DNA from: Vibrio gazogenes
Lineage (GTDB): Bacteria > Pseudomonadota > Gammaproteobacteria > Enterobacterales > Vibrionaceae
Direction of reading: 5' to 3'
Length of the DNA: 64,000 nt
Assembly (NCBI RefSeq): GCF_023920225.1
Contig: NZ_CP092587.1
Span: 2,480,001-2,544,000, forward strand
Position numbers and translations under genes: made by a program
Notes under the pieces: model-generated
What the model saw: the letters and a program-made list of their open reading frames with translations, nothing else
Databases searched by the model: none
Told to the model about the DNA's origin: nothing
Shown here: one piece after another, positions 8,928 to 19,592 of the stretch
Position numbering within the stretch: position 1 is the stretch's first letter
Layout: the number at the start of each line of letters is the position of its first letter

Positions 8928-9950
8928 CTAGTGCGATTGATGAAACAATGCCGCTAACGCGGTAGAAAACGCCTTAAGCTTCTCTTCAGTAACAGGTTTG
9001 TCACCCTTGCCTGTGATATTAATAGACGTCCGGTTACCCAAGTCCCCCAGCAATAATGTGTATGTGCCGTTATCAAGAGAAACAGGTGCGACACCAAGCG
9101 CTTGCCAGACTTCATCATCCGGTTGACTGAATTTAACTTTTATCGTGCCTTGAGAGCGGTTGCGATCTTCGACACTAAAACCAATCTTAGCTAAGGCATC
9201 TGGCAGGCGTTGCCACATATTGTCATATGGTGTTCTGGCTATCACTACAGGCAAACCACTGCGATCTGCCCCCATGGCAACAGCAATCTGTTGAGCCATT
9301 TGACGCGATTTTCTCGCCGCTTCTTCCTGAGCCTGACGATCATATTGCATTGTAATCGCATTCGCCATGATCACGGTGTAACGATTCTGAATGTAAATTG
9401 CTTTTTCTGCTGTTGAATCACGCTGCTGCATATCCAGCAAAGAGACCTGAATACCGTACTTTTTCCCCTGCTGTAAACGGGTATAGCGGTATCTCGCTTT
9501 CACGGGAGCAACTTCATCTTCTGCTGACCATGATATCCAAGCAGTATCGATCAGTGATGGGCGAGACTGCGAACGTGCGACTTGATGCTGCTCTAAATAC
9601 TGTGAAATAACATGCCAGATTTCATCCGCAAGCTGTGGCTGCACCGTCCAGAACGTAACCTGATTCTTATCACTGTCGATCCGTACACCCGGGATCAAGG
9701 TCAATACGGACTGAGGCGGACGAATATCCACTTGCTCCCCCAATCCACCCTGATATTTTCCATCGGGAATATCGTAATTGTGGTAGCGCTGTAATTCAGC
9801 ATCCGGAGGCATTTTCCAAGCCGTGGATAATTTTGCGTTTAAATAATCAAAGTCGCCTTCTGCAGTTTGTCGTGTCAACGCACTATCAGAACATCCAGAC
9901 ATCATAAATACAGCCAGTGAACTACAAACCAGCTGATTGAAAAATTTCAT
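8928..9950 (-). CDS. bamC: Outer membrane assembly lipoprotein BamC
   Basis: This 340-residue lipoprotein has a signal peptide ending in MMSGC (lipid-modified Cys20). The mature N-terminus (DFDYLNAKLSTAWKMPPDAEL) is the extended segment that contacts BamD, followed by two helix-grip domains at about 100-215 and 225-340. BamC is an accessory subunit of the BAM complex that folds outer-membrane proteins. It lies downstream of dapA on the same strand, the same pairing as in E. coli. Confidence 0.93.
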   Translation of the reverse strand: MKFFNQLVCSSLAVFMMSGCSDSALTRQTAEGDFDYLNAKLSTAWKMPPDAELQRYHNYDIPDGKYQGGLGEQVDIRPPQSVLTLIPGVRIDSDKNQVTFWTVQPQLADEIWHVISQYLEQHQVARSQSRPSLIDTAWISWSAEDEVAPVKARYRYTRLQQGKKYGIQVSLLDMQQRDSTAEKAIYIQNRYTVIMANAITMQYDRQAQEEAARKSRQMAQQIAVAMGADRSGLPVVIARTPYDNMWQRLPDALAKIGFSVEDRNRSQGTIKVKFSQPDDEVWQALGVAPVSLDNGTYTLLLGDLGNRTSINITGKGDKPVTEEKLKAFSTALAALFHQSH

Positions 9951-10050
9951 TCATACTCCTACACGAAAACCAACGCTCGGTTCCGTACAATTATTCTCGT
10001 ACAACGATTGCCGTCCCATAATACTGGCACAGCAATCAAACCTCAAAAAC

Positions 10051-10929
10051 CTATAGTAATCCGGCAGAAGCCAACGCCTGTAATACTATCGGTTGATTGG
10101 GCTCTGATAATTCTGTCATGGGTAAACGTAACAAGCCACCATCAATCAATCCCATTTTATGGGCTGCCCACTTCACTGGGATCGGGCTCGACTCAACAAA
10201 CAGATTTTTATGTAAACTCATTAATTTTTCATTCAACGCTTCAGCGGCATCAAACTGCCCGTCCAAGGCAAGATGAACCATCTGTGCCATTGCTGCTGCC
10301 GCAACATTGTTGGTCACGGAAATCACACCATGACCACCCAACTTGATAAATTCCAATCCAGTCGAATCATCACCGCTCAGTAAGACAAAGTCTTCTCCGC
10401 AAAGTTCACGATGTTTCGCAACCCGGCTCAAATCACCGGTCGCATCTTTAATACCGATAATGTTCTTTATTTCAGCTAAGCGCGCGACTGTTTCCGGCTG
10501 CATATCCACCGCTGTACGGCCCGGTACGTTATATAAAATCAGCGGGATATCGGTCTCTTCTGCAATGGCTCGATAGTGAAGGAACAAACCTTCTTGCGTT
10601 GGTTTGTTGTAATAAGGTGTGACACTTAAGAACCCGGAAATACCGGTATTACACAACAGACGGCTAAATGTCAGAGATTCATGTGTGGCATTCGCACCTG
10701 TTCCGGCAATCACCGGAATACGGCCTTGTGCATACTCAACCGTTTTTGAGACAACTTTGACATGCTCTTCAATAGTCAGTGTTGCCGATTCTCCAGTGGT
10801 GCCAACGGATACAATCGCATCGGTTCCAGCATCTACATGAAAATCGACCAATTTTTTGAGACTTCCGTAGTCTACTTCTCCATCGCTATCAAAAGGGGTA
10901 ATTAGTGCGACTATACTTCCAGAAAACAT
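10051..10929 (-). CDS. dapA: 4-hydroxy-tetrahydrodipicolinate synthase
   Basis: This 292-residue TIM-barrel enzyme condenses pyruvate with aspartate semialdehyde, the first committed step of diaminopimelate and lysine synthesis. Schiff-base Lys161 (GIKDATG), Tyr133 (LYNVPGRT) and the GTTGES loop near 44-48 are present. A longer frame is open, but ATG 10929 follows GGAGAAAGAC and gives exactly the E. coli length. It is transcribed ahead of bamC. Confidence 0.96.
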   Translation of the reverse strand: MFSGSIVALITPFDSDGEVDYGSLKKLVDFHVDAGTDAIVSVGTTGESATLTIEEHVKVVSKTVEYAQGRIPVIAGTGANATHESLTFSRLLCNTGISGFLSVTPYYNKPTQEGLFLHYRAIAEETDIPLILYNVPGRTAVDMQPETVARLAEIKNIIGIKDATGDLSRVAKHRELCGEDFVLLSGDDSTGLEFIKLGGHGVISVTNNVAAAAMAQMVHLALDGQFDAAEALNEKLMSLHKNLFVESSPIPVKWAAHKMGLIDGGLLRLPMTELSEPNQPIVLQALASAGLL

Positions 10930-11316
10930 GTCTTTCTCCATAAGTTGACTCTCACTGCATGGTACTGTAAGGATACTGAGAAACACAAGTGAATAAGTTC
11001 TCTTATTTGAGTAAAATAAGAGAATCTATCCAAATGATTTATCGGTGTTGTTTCTTCATGTTTCCGGGAATATTTGTCCGAATGAATTGAATCTCAGTTT
11101 TCTTACAGTCTGACTTGAGTCTCTATCACTCTCAGGGTATAAAATCTCGAGAATATTAGAGTGCCACCATAAAGCCATCCACGATAGTGCGACCACTCAA
11201 CAGAATAATTTGTTATCGATAAACAGACACTCTAACGATATAAAAACACAAAACAGGACGTCGCTAACAACACGACGCCATACCACTTAAATTGAGAGAG
11301 AGTAAGGACCAAAATC
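10930..11316. other. Intergenic gap where gcvR lies in E. coli
   Basis: In E. coli gcvR sits between dapA and bcp. Here 387 bases separate them and no ACT-domain reading frame or recognisable remnant is visible. The gap holds a perfect 11-bp hairpin at 10998-11024 (TTCTCTTATTT, GAGTA, AAATAAGAGAA) about 70 bases upstream of dapA, without a T-run, and a GC-rich inverted pair, GGACGTCG with CGACGCC, 40-70 bases before bcp. Confidence 0.6.
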
Positions 11317-11781
11317 ATGACGATCGAAGCAGGACAAACTGCACCAGATTTCACCCTCAATGACCAAGATAACAACCCAGTAACGCTCTCCGAGCTGCAA
11401 GGAAAGAAAGTCTTGATCTACTTCTACCCGCGCGCTTCAACACCAGGCTGTACCGTTCAGGCGCAAGGGCTGCGTGATACGAAAGCTGAGCTAGATGCCC
11501 ACAACGTTGTTATTCTTGGGATTAGCCCGGACACACCGAAAAAGCTGACTAATTTTATCGACAAACAAGCGCTTAACTTCACCTTGCTCGCCGATGAAGA
11601 GCACGCAGTTTGTGAAAAATACGGTGTTTGGCAACTCAAGAAGTTCATGGGCCGTGAAAACATGGGCGTCGTCAGAACAAGCTTTTTGATCAATGAATCT
11701 GGTGAACTTGAGCATGTGTTCAACAAGTTCAAGACGAAAGATCACCATCAAGTCGTATTGGACTACCTAAATAGCAAATGA
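11317..11781 (+). CDS. bcp: Thiol peroxidase (Bcp/PrxQ family peroxiredoxin)
   Basis: This 154-residue peroxiredoxin reduces H2O2 and organic hydroperoxides. Peroxidatic Cys45 lies in RASTPGCTVQA. The resolving Cys found five residues later in E. coli Bcp is Gln50 here, so the enzyme should work by a one-Cys route or use another thiol such as the Cys in EEHAVCEKYG. It is preceded by AAGGACC and is monocistronic. Confidence 0.93.
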   Translation: MTIEAGQTAPDFTLNDQDNNPVTLSELQGKKVLIYFYPRASTPGCTVQAQGLRDTKAELDAHNVVILGISPDTPKKLTNFIDKQALNFTLLADEEHAVCEKYGVWQLKKFMGRENMGVVRTSFLINESGELEHVFNKFKTKDHHQVVLDYLNSK

Positions 11782-11943
11782 TCGTCCATCCGCTTTTGAC
11801 GCCCGACTGGAATGCAGACTGAATCAACTGCATTCCAGTATCCGGTTGATATAAAGCCAACGAAGAATCACCAAGAGAACATCGGCAGGGTGGTGCTTAG
11901 AACGTCCAGTCCAATCGGTGCGAAGAACCGGGAGCAACCGATG

Positions 11944-11970
11944 TAAAAATGCCAGCCTGACGGCTGGCAT
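11944..11970. terminator. Terminator between bcp and the chemoreceptor gene
   Basis: AATGCCAGCC, 4 bases and GGCTGGCATT form a 10-bp stem. The T-run (ATTTTTAC) is on the minus-strand side, so it mainly serves the convergent chemoreceptor gene. Confidence 0.82.
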
Positions 11971-12002
11971 TATGTTTGGCAAATATCTCATTCAATCACA
12001 GC

Positions 12003-13874
12003 TCAAACAATAAACTGATTCAGCAGTTTTTCCTGTTGATGAACTTTATCAACCTGTAACTGGGTTGCATGGCTTGCCCCTTTGGCAGAATCAGCAACTT
12101 CACCACTGATATCTTTAATTTTCACCATGTTATTGTTGATTTCTTCAGCAACCAGACTTTGCTCTTCCGCTGCCGAAGCGATCTGAATATTCATATCACT
12201 AATCTGTTGAATCGCCTGACTGATACGCTGTAGTGCCTGATTGGCAATATGCGATTTATCAACCGCTTCAGCCGCCTTCCCTTTACTCTCGCCCATTGTG
12301 GCAGACACAGAAGATGCACCGGACTGCAACTGCTCAATCATGGTCCGAATCTCGGTTGTTGATTTCTGCGTTCTTTGTGCCAACGTGCGCACTTCGTCAG
12401 CAACAACAGCAAATCCACGTCCGGAGTCTCCCGCTCTGGCTGCCTCAATCGCAGCATTCAATGCCAACAGATTGGTTTGATCCGCAATCTCATTAATTAC
12501 TTCCAGAATCGTTTCAATATTTGCCGTCGCCGACTCTAATTGTGTGACTTCTTCAACTGCTTGATCAATTCTTGCTGAGAGTTCATTAATTGACTGCGTG
12601 GTATAACTGACAACCTCAGCGCCTTCATTCGATGCATCATCAGCTTCTTTTGCTGCCGTCGCAGCACCTTGCGCATTATGAGCAACTTCAGATGCTGTCG
12701 CAGCCATCTCATTCATTGCCGTTGCAAGCTGATCCACTTCCAGCATTTGGGATTGCATACCTTCAGCCGAATGACTCGAATGATTAGCAATGGTTTTGAT
12801 ACCATCAAGAATATCGCTGCTAATCTCTTTCGACTGACTGATTTGATATTGTAGCTTTTCGGTAAACTTGTTGAAACCAATCGCTAGTGTCGCAAATTCC
12901 TGATCCAGATCGGTTTCCAGTCGTTTGGTTAAATCGCCTTCACCGGAAGCAATATCGTCAATCGCAGTATTCAGGATACCAAGCGGACGCATCAGCCGTT
13001 TAATCAGCAGAGATAGCAAGATCAAGCTGATAATCACACCAGCCAGCGTATAGAGAATAGAGCTGTTTCTTAATGAAGAAAGTGTACTAAAAGCGATAGA
13101 TTCATCAATCACAGCACCAACATACCAATGCTCACTCGGCACTGCCGTGAAGTTAATCAGGTAATTTTTACCATCAATTTCTACACGCTGCATACCCGTT
13201 TTCAACTGGGCACCGGGTAGATAATCGGTAAATTTCTTCCCATTATACTCCCGGTTCGGATGGGCAATGGTTTCCCCTTTTTCAGTCACGATAAATAGGT
13301 GACCTGCATCGAAAAGGTTGACGGAGTTCACTACATTCGAGAGACCTGAGAGATCCAGATCATAATACATCCCACCAACCCACTGACCATTTTTATAAAT
13401 CGGTGTCGCAATAGAAATAATGATTTTCTTCGACGTGAAGTCTATATAAGGTTCGGTGACGAACATTTTCCCTTGTTTTTTAACATCAATGTACCAAGGC
13501 CGTTTCCTCGGATCATAATCCGATGTGGGTTCCCAGTTATCGTCGTTCTCGATCACTGCACCATCACCGGCATATCCCAACCCAACAGCAACAAAACCTG
13601 ATTTGAGCGTGGGGGTTTCTAACACATTCTTAACGTAATCCCGATTATTGGGATCCAACTGAATGACCTCTGTCATCGAATGAGCCATTGCTTCTTTCGC
13701 TCGCATATCAGTCGTGATGCTATTCTTCACACCTGAAACTAACTCTTGTAAGCTGCTGTAAACTAGGGACTCAAAGCTACTTCTAACCGTTCTTAATTGT
13801 TGCAAAGACAACAACAAAATCGTCACGATCAAAAGTAGCGATGACGCTGCTACTATCTTTTGACTAAACCTCAT
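12003..13874 (-). CDS. Methyl-accepting chemoreceptor with amino-acid dCache domain
   Basis: This 623-residue receptor has TM1 (about 8-26), a periplasmic double-Cache domain (about 30-268), TM2 (about 272-291), HAMP (about 292-345) and a cytoplasmic signalling hairpin with its tip at about 459-505 ([22 protein letters not shown]). The ligand site matches the amino-acid dCache consensus: Tyr120, Arg125, Trp127-Tyr128, Tyr143, Asp145 and Asp172. Position between bcp and the PerM-like gene fits V. cholerae Mlp24 (VC2161), an amino-acid receptor. No C-terminal CheR-binding pentapeptide is present. ATG 13874 after GAGAGG is chosen over an upstream in-frame codon. Confidence 0.92.
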   Translation of the reverse strand: MRFSQKIVAASSLLLIVTILLLSLQQLRTVRSSFESLVYSSLQELVSGVKNSITTDMRAKEAMAHSMTEVIQLDPNNRDYVKNVLETPTLKSGFVAVGLGYAGDGAVIENDDNWEPTSDYDPRKRPWYIDVKKQGKMFVTEPYIDFTSKKIIISIATPIYKNGQWVGGMYYDLDLSGLSNVVNSVNLFDAGHLFIVTEKGETIAHPNREYNGKKFTDYLPGAQLKTGMQRVEIDGKNYLINFTAVPSEHWYVGAVIDESIAFSTLSSLRNSSILYTLAGVIISLILLSLLIKRLMRPLGILNTAIDDIASGEGDLTKRLETDLDQEFATLAIGFNKFTEKLQYQISQSKEISSDILDGIKTIANHSSHSAEGMQSQMLEVDQLATAMNEMAATASEVAHNAQGAATAAKEADDASNEGAEVVSYTTQSINELSARIDQAVEEVTQLESATANIETILEVINEIADQTNLLALNAAIEAARAGDSGRGFAVVADEVRTLAQRTQKSTTEIRTMIEQLQSGASSVSATMGESKGKAAEAVDKSHIANQALQRISQAIQQISDMNIQIASAAEEQSLVAEEINNNMVKIKDISGEVADSAKGASHATQLQVDKVHQQEKLLNQFIV

Positions 13875-14030
13875 AGCAAACCTCTCTGACACCACAATAA
13901 AAAACCACACTCATCAACACGACAAATGTGAAAACAAATTTTAAATATCCAAAAATACGGTCTTTTTTATTATGAATTATTATATGTATAAATACCGATT
14001 TTTATAATTTTATGATGCAGTTTGTAAAAG

Positions 14031-15089
14031 TTAATCCTCTACTTCACCAGAGGGTAAAGCATGCCAAACTGCTTTCACTAAAGTCGCCAGAGGGATGGCA
14101 AAGAACACGCCCCAGAAACCCCACATCCCGCCAAAAACCAGCACCGCCACAATAATTGCAACCGGATGAAGATTAACCGCCTCAGAAAACAAAACCGGAA
14201 CGAGCACATTACCGTCAAGCGTCTGAATCACACCGTAAACGACCAATAACCAATAAAATGATGGTGTAAATCCCCATTGAAAAATACCGACAATCGCAAC
14301 AGGGATCGTCACAGCCGCCGCACCGATATAGGGAATAAGCACAGAAAAACCGACAGCCACAGCAAGCAATACAGAGTACCGTAAATCCAGAATGGCAAAC
14401 GCAATGTAACTCACCCCTCCAACTATCAGGATTTCCAGCACTTTGCCACGGATGTAGTTCGAAATTTGTTCATTCATTTCGAGCCAGACTTTAGTCACCA
14501 GTTTTCGGTTTCTGGGCATGATATTGCTGGCAGTGTTGAGCATCTCTCCCTTATCTTTCAGGAGAAAAAAAATCAGCAGCGGGACTAATATCAGGTATAC
14601 CGCCAATGTCGCAATACTCACTAGAGAAGCCAACGAACCTTTAACGACACTTTCACCAAAATGCAGTGCCTGATTCTTAATGTTGTCCATCATCGGCTCG
14701 ACAATCGCCAGATCAGCCAGCTCCGGGTATTTTTCCGGCACGGTATTGATCAGATGTTGTAATTGACTATACATGTTCGGAATATCATTAATCAGGTTGC
14801 CGACTTGGTTCCAAATCGTTGGTATCAGCACGAATACAGCGACCAACATCAAACTGACGAAAACAGCAATAACCAGAATCACACTCAACGTTCTTGGGAT
14901 CCCCATTCGAACCATATGTATGATCGGCCACTCCAGCAGGTAAGCCAGCACAATGGCAACCAGAAGCGGTGCAATTAAATGCCCCATAAAATAGATAATC
15001 AGGAACCCGAAGAATAACATTGCAAAAAGGCTAACGGCATGGGGGTCGGAAAAGCGCCGTTTGTACCACCGATTCAACATATCGAACAT
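14031..15089 (-). CDS. PerM/AI-2E family membrane protein
   Basis: This 352-residue protein has seven to eight predicted membrane helices: pairs at the N-terminus (about 20-65), one at about 68-90, a soluble central part (about 95-150) and a C-terminal group rich in Gly and Val. It belongs to the AI-2E transporter (PerM/TqsA) family. PerM sits beside bcp and bepA in E. coli as well, which favours PerM over TqsA. The transported substrate is not established. Confidence 0.83.
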   Translation of the reverse strand: MFDMLNRWYKRRFSDPHAVSLFAMLFFGFLIIYFMGHLIAPLLVAIVLAYLLEWPIIHMVRMGIPRTLSVILVIAVFVSLMLVAVFVLIPTIWNQVGNLINDIPNMYSQLQHLINTVPEKYPELADLAIVEPMMDNIKNQALHFGESVVKGSLASLVSIATLAVYLILVPLLIFFLLKDKGEMLNTASNIMPRNRKLVTKVWLEMNEQISNYIRGKVLEILIVGGVSYIAFAILDLRYSVLLAVAVGFSVLIPYIGAAAVTIPVAIVGIFQWGFTPSFYWLLVVYGVIQTLDGNVLVPVLFSEAVNLHPVAIIVAVLVFGGMWGFWGVFFAIPLATLVKAVWHALPSGEVED

Positions 15090-15525
15090 GTAATGACGTC
15101 CTTTTATTACGTGAAGTTGAGAATAACCATCGAATTACTTACATTCCGCGGATATATGCACATTGACCAATGAGATCTGAAAATATTCTAAGCTGGTTTT
15201 GTATTGATATTGTCAGATATGGGAGAGCCGACCTCATCACTAAAATATTGCTTTCTGGCATTGATGTTAAACCATAAAACAAAGAAGATAAGGCTGCACT
15301 ATGTGTGTCAATTGGGAGGAAACAGCGTTTCATGCTTTCACTTGATGCTTATTATAGGGCTGTTATTGTATAGTGTTTTACAACGTATGCCACCGTTAAT
15401 CATGCCGTAAAATAGGAAAATGGATCGCACAAAATCACTCTGCTGCTGATGTCGATACATCGGGGAAACCAATAGCAGAAGAAAAGGTCCTATAGTCAGG
15501 ACTGTAAAGGAAAAATAGTATAAAT
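15090..15525. other. Intergenic stretch between perM-like gene and bepA
   Basis: This 436-base divergent region must hold the promoters of both flanking genes. Short open frames here lack ribosome sites and family features. No hairpin or repeat stands out. Confidence 0.5.
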
Positions 15526-16986
15526 ATGATGAGTCTACCAATCAGAAGTTTACTCTGTTCATGCCTGTCTGTATCGATATTGTTATCTGCATCAGTCTCG
15601 GCTGATACCAATGATCTTCCTGATATCGGCACGGTCGCTGGCGCGACACTGAGTATTGATCAGGAAGAACAATATGGTGATGCTTACATGCGGATTCTCC
15701 GTAGCAGACAACCCATCATTAATGACCCGGTGTTAAATGAATACATTAATACACTGGGCCACCGTTTGGTTTCACATGCCAATGATGTGAAGACACCATT
15801 TACTTTTTTTCTGATCCGCAACCGTGAAATCAATGCGTTTGCTTTCTTCGGCGGTCACGTTGCGCTGCATTCAGGGTTATTTTTACATACTCGGACAGAA
15901 AGTGAACTAGCCTCCGTCATGGCGCATGAAATTGCCCACGTGACCCAGCGCCATCTCGCCAGAAGCATGGAAGCTGAAGCAAAACGTTCTCCGGCAACCA
16001 TTGCTGCACTCGCGGGTTCACTCTTGTTAGCGATTGCGGCCCCTGAAGCAGGGATCGCGGCAATCACAGCGACAACTGCGGGCTCAGTTCAGAGTCAGAT
16101 AAACTATACTCGGGCGAATGAAAAAGAGGCCGATCGCTTTGGCATTGAAACTTTGGCAAGATCTGGATTTGATCCCTATGCCATGCCAGGTTTTTTTGGC
16201 AAATTATCCGCAGAGTATCAATACTCCAGCCATCCGCCAGCCATGCTGCTGACTCACCCATTACCGGATAGTCGGATCACAGACAGCCGAGCCAGAGCAC
16301 AACACTATAAACATGTAAATATCCCTTACGCCGAGAACTATCAATTAGCCCGCGCCAGAGTCGTCGTACGCTATGCCGGAATTGATGATAAAGCCGCGCT
16401 GGATTGGTTACGGCGCCAACGGAAAAAGAACGACCCGGTGATTCAAGCCGCCTGTGATTATGGTACCGCGCTGGTCTATCTCGACAATAAACAGTACGAT
16501 AAAGCGGCACCGATTCTGGAACGTCTGCTTAAAGCCGAGCCACAAAACAACTTCTATCTTGATGCGGCATCCGATCTCTATATCGGGCAGGGGAAAGCCA
16601 AACAATCCATTCAATTACTCGCACAAGCGCTGAAACAATCACCTCATAATTCAGTCCTGACGATTAACTATGCCAATGCTTTAATGGCGGACAAACAATA
16701 TCAGCGTGCCGTACAGACACTGCAACGCTATACCCACAATCATCCGGATGATCCGAATGGCTGGTCTATACTCTCACAAGCCAATAACCATGTGGGGAAT
16801 CAACAGGAAGAATACGCAGCTCGCGCTGAATTGTTTGCGCTGAAAGCAAACTGGGATCAAGCGATCCAGTATTATACCCGGGCCAGCCAACTCGCCAAAT
16901 TAGGCAGTTTGGAGCAAGCCCGTTACGATGCAAGAATCGACCAACTCATCACTCAGCGGGAACAATTCCTCGCTTTACAAAAATAA
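15526..16986 (+). CDS. bepA: Periplasmic M48 metalloprotease/chaperone BepA
   Basis: This 486-residue protein has a signal peptide (about 1-26, ending ASVSA), an M48 zinc protease domain with HEIAH (His134, Glu135, His138), further Glu ligand in NEKEADRFG (about 199-201) and a possible regulatory His244, then a C-terminal TPR region (about 290-480). BepA helps assemble or degrade the LptD lipopolysaccharide transporter. The bepA-arsC order is shared with E. coli. Two ATGs are adjacent at the start and either may be used. Confidence 0.92.
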   Translation: MMSLPIRSLLCSCLSVSILLSASVSADTNDLPDIGTVAGATLSIDQEEQYGDAYMRILRSRQPIINDPVLNEYINTLGHRLVSHANDVKTPFTFFLIRNREINAFAFFGGHVALHSGLFLHTRTESELASVMAHEIAHVTQRHLARSMEAEAKRSPATIAALAGSLLLAIAAPEAGIAAITATTAGSVQSQINYTRANEKEADRFGIETLARSGFDPYAMPGFFGKLSAEYQYSSHPPAMLLTHPLPDSRITDSRARAQHYKHVNIPYAENYQLARARVVVRYAGIDDKAALDWLRRQRKKNDPVIQAACDYGTALVYLDNKQYDKAAPILERLLKAEPQNNFYLDAASDLYIGQGKAKQSIQLLAQALKQSPHNSVLTINYANALMADKQYQRAVQTLQRYTHNHPDDPNGWSILSQANNHVGNQQEEYAARAELFALKANWDQAIQYYTRASQLAKLGSLEQARYDARIDQLITQREQFLALQK

Positions 16987-17004
16987 TCCGTTAAAGGAGT
17001 CATT

Positions 17005-17936
<932 letters not shown>

Positions 17937-17944
17937 ACTGCCTC

Positions 17945-18020
17945 GTCTATAAGCTTTATCGTTTCGTTTATAGACTTTCTCACCTGTAAGCTTTTTCATC
18001 TGTAAGCATCTTCACCTATA
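17945..18020. repeat. Short degenerate repeats after the wrbA-like gene
   Basis: Four imperfect units built on ctrtaagctttttc occur in about 75 bases: ctataagctttatc, ttatagactttctc, ctgtaagctttttc and ctgtaagcatcttc. They precede the terminator and code for nothing visible. Confidence 0.45.
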
Positions 18021-18026
18021 AAAAAT

Positions 18027-18050
18027 TAGGGCCATTCAGGCCCTTATTTT
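18027..18050 (+). terminator. Terminator after bepA-arsC-wrbA
   Basis: AGGGCC, ATTCA and GGCCCT form the stem, followed by TATTTTT. Confidence 0.82.
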
Positions 18051-18067
18051 TGCTAATGACATAATTG

Positions 18068-19405
18068 TTACGGTGTATCTTGAGGGATCTGACTCTGGGA
18101 CAAAGTATCTCGTGAATCCTCTGCCTGAGGAGCATCATCTGATGGCTCGGTCACCGAGCGCTGGCGCCACTGATATTGCAGTGAAGATTGACCGGTTTCT
18201 ACTGGCGGATTGACCGTTGCTTGCGAATCAACATCATTCACGGACTTCTTTTCCATCGAATCCTTCGGCGAATGTGCCTCGGATAATGGTTGATCAGATA
18301 GCGGTTGATCAGAGAATGATTCGTCACTCAGAGTTCCGTCAACGGCGGCCTCTTCAGATGATGTAGGTTGCTCCGCTTGAGAAGATACAACGGGTTGTTT
18401 ATCGAACGCCTCCTCTCCATCAGGTTTAGGCTGTCGCTCAATCAAATTGAGTGAATCCAGCTCCTGTTCAAATGCTTCCTGAGTGGTTAACAGATGCACC
18501 CGGAATGTGACTTCATCCCCTTGAATTCGGATGACATCAACACTCGCCACTGAGCTTAGTTGGTTGAGCGCTTGTTCCAGCTTGAAAAAGTGAATGGCCC
18601 GGCTTAAATGTTTCACATTGAGAATCATCGAATGAGACGATTGCCCGGCAACCACCACCCGATTTTTCTTGGCATAGTATTGCGTTAATTGATTAACCAA
18701 CTGTGCAAGTTCGTCGTCACCACTTAAGCTCCCGCTCATTGGTGGCACCGAAATATCTAACAGTTTTTCTGGTGTTTGATCATAGAGCTTCCAGTTCAGC
18801 GTGTCTGACTGAGCCCGAATAATCAAAATTGCATCCGGATGATAACGCTCACTCGCATCACGAATAGGCTGAAGAAACTCACCCCAGATATCCGAAGCTT
18901 CAATACTGGTAATATCGTCAAAGTCACCGACCGGGACAATGAGAGGTAATCCTCGTTTTTCAGCCAATTGTTTCAATTGCTGAACATTCTCATTCGTGAC
19001 GTTTTCCCATGCGATATGACGCTGAAAATTTTGGTCTTCAACATACCAGACAAGAATCGTCGCCCGTTTCACCGGCCAGAAAGGGAGTTGTGCCTGAGTC
19101 AGCAATGTTCGTATCTGCTTAGCACTAAACTGCATCTTGACTATCTTTTGGTCATCTTTCTGACCATAGCTAATCTGAGACAAATAAAGACGATTTTGAG
19201 ACAGCGCTTTTTTAACCACTGGGTTATTCACAGCGTCTTGCTCCCCGGTCGCCCGAATAATCACATTCTCCATGCCCTGAATTCGAGCCTGAGACTCATC
19301 TTGTTCTTGATCAAGCGTGACTTCCGAACGATAAATATTGACCTGAGTTGCCGCATAACCGGAAAAAGTCAGGCATAACAAAATCAGACAAGCGAAATTT
19401 CGCAT
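18068..19405 (-). CDS. DUF2066 domain protein, exported
   Basis: This 445-residue protein has a signal peptide (MRNFACLILLCLTFSGYAAT) and a DUF2066 domain over about 20-320. The last 120 residues are a low-complexity, Ser/Asp/Gln/Pro-rich tail with repeated SDQPLSDQPLS units. Function is unknown. The frame is open 39 codons further upstream, but only ATG 19405 gives an export signal at the N-terminus. It is divergent from uraA. Confidence 0.8.
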   Translation of the reverse strand: MRNFACLILLCLTFSGYAATQVNIYRSEVTLDQEQDESQARIQGMENVIIRATGEQDAVNNPVVKKALSQNRLYLSQISYGQKDDQKIVKMQFSAKQIRTLLTQAQLPFWPVKRATILVWYVEDQNFQRHIAWENVTNENVQQLKQLAEKRGLPLIVPVGDFDDITSIEASDIWGEFLQPIRDASERYHPDAILIIRAQSDTLNWKLYDQTPEKLLDISVPPMSGSLSGDDELAQLVNQLTQYYAKKNRVVVAGQSSHSMILNVKHLSRAIHFFKLEQALNQLSSVASVDVIRIQGDEVTFRVHLLTTQEAFEQELDSLNLIERQPKPDGEEAFDKQPVVSSQAEQPTSSEEAAVDGTLSDESFSDQPLSDQPLSEAHSPKDSMEKKSVNDVDSQATVNPPVETGQSSLQYQWRQRSVTEPSDDAPQAEDSRDTLSQSQIPQDTP

Positions 19406-19532
19406 AGTAATCCAAAATACATCAACAATCGTGTCCCGATCATAAGCAACTATTGGTTTCCCGGCAAGAAAACCCTGCCACAATGGCAAATATTCCTGCT
19501 TCCCCCTGACAAAAAATAGCATCTTTGAAACA

Positions 19533-19548
19533 TGGCAAACGTTTCAAT
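19533..19548. promoter_or_regulatory. Possible PurR operator before uraA
   Basis: TGGCAAACGTTTCAAT carries the palindromic core AAACGTTT and the GCAAACGTTT part of the gammaproteobacterial PurR box. It lies 45-60 bases before the uraA start, so purine-responsive repression is plausible but is inferred from the motif only. Confidence 0.5.
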
Positions 19549-19592
19549 AAGTGATAGAATCCTCAAAATTTGTCTTAATCAGGGAAAAAAAC

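Noticed and set aside
15204-15410. Plus-strand frame with a hydrophobic stretch between perM-like gene and bepA
   Set aside because: No ribosome site and no conserved pattern; the region is more likely a divergent promoter region.
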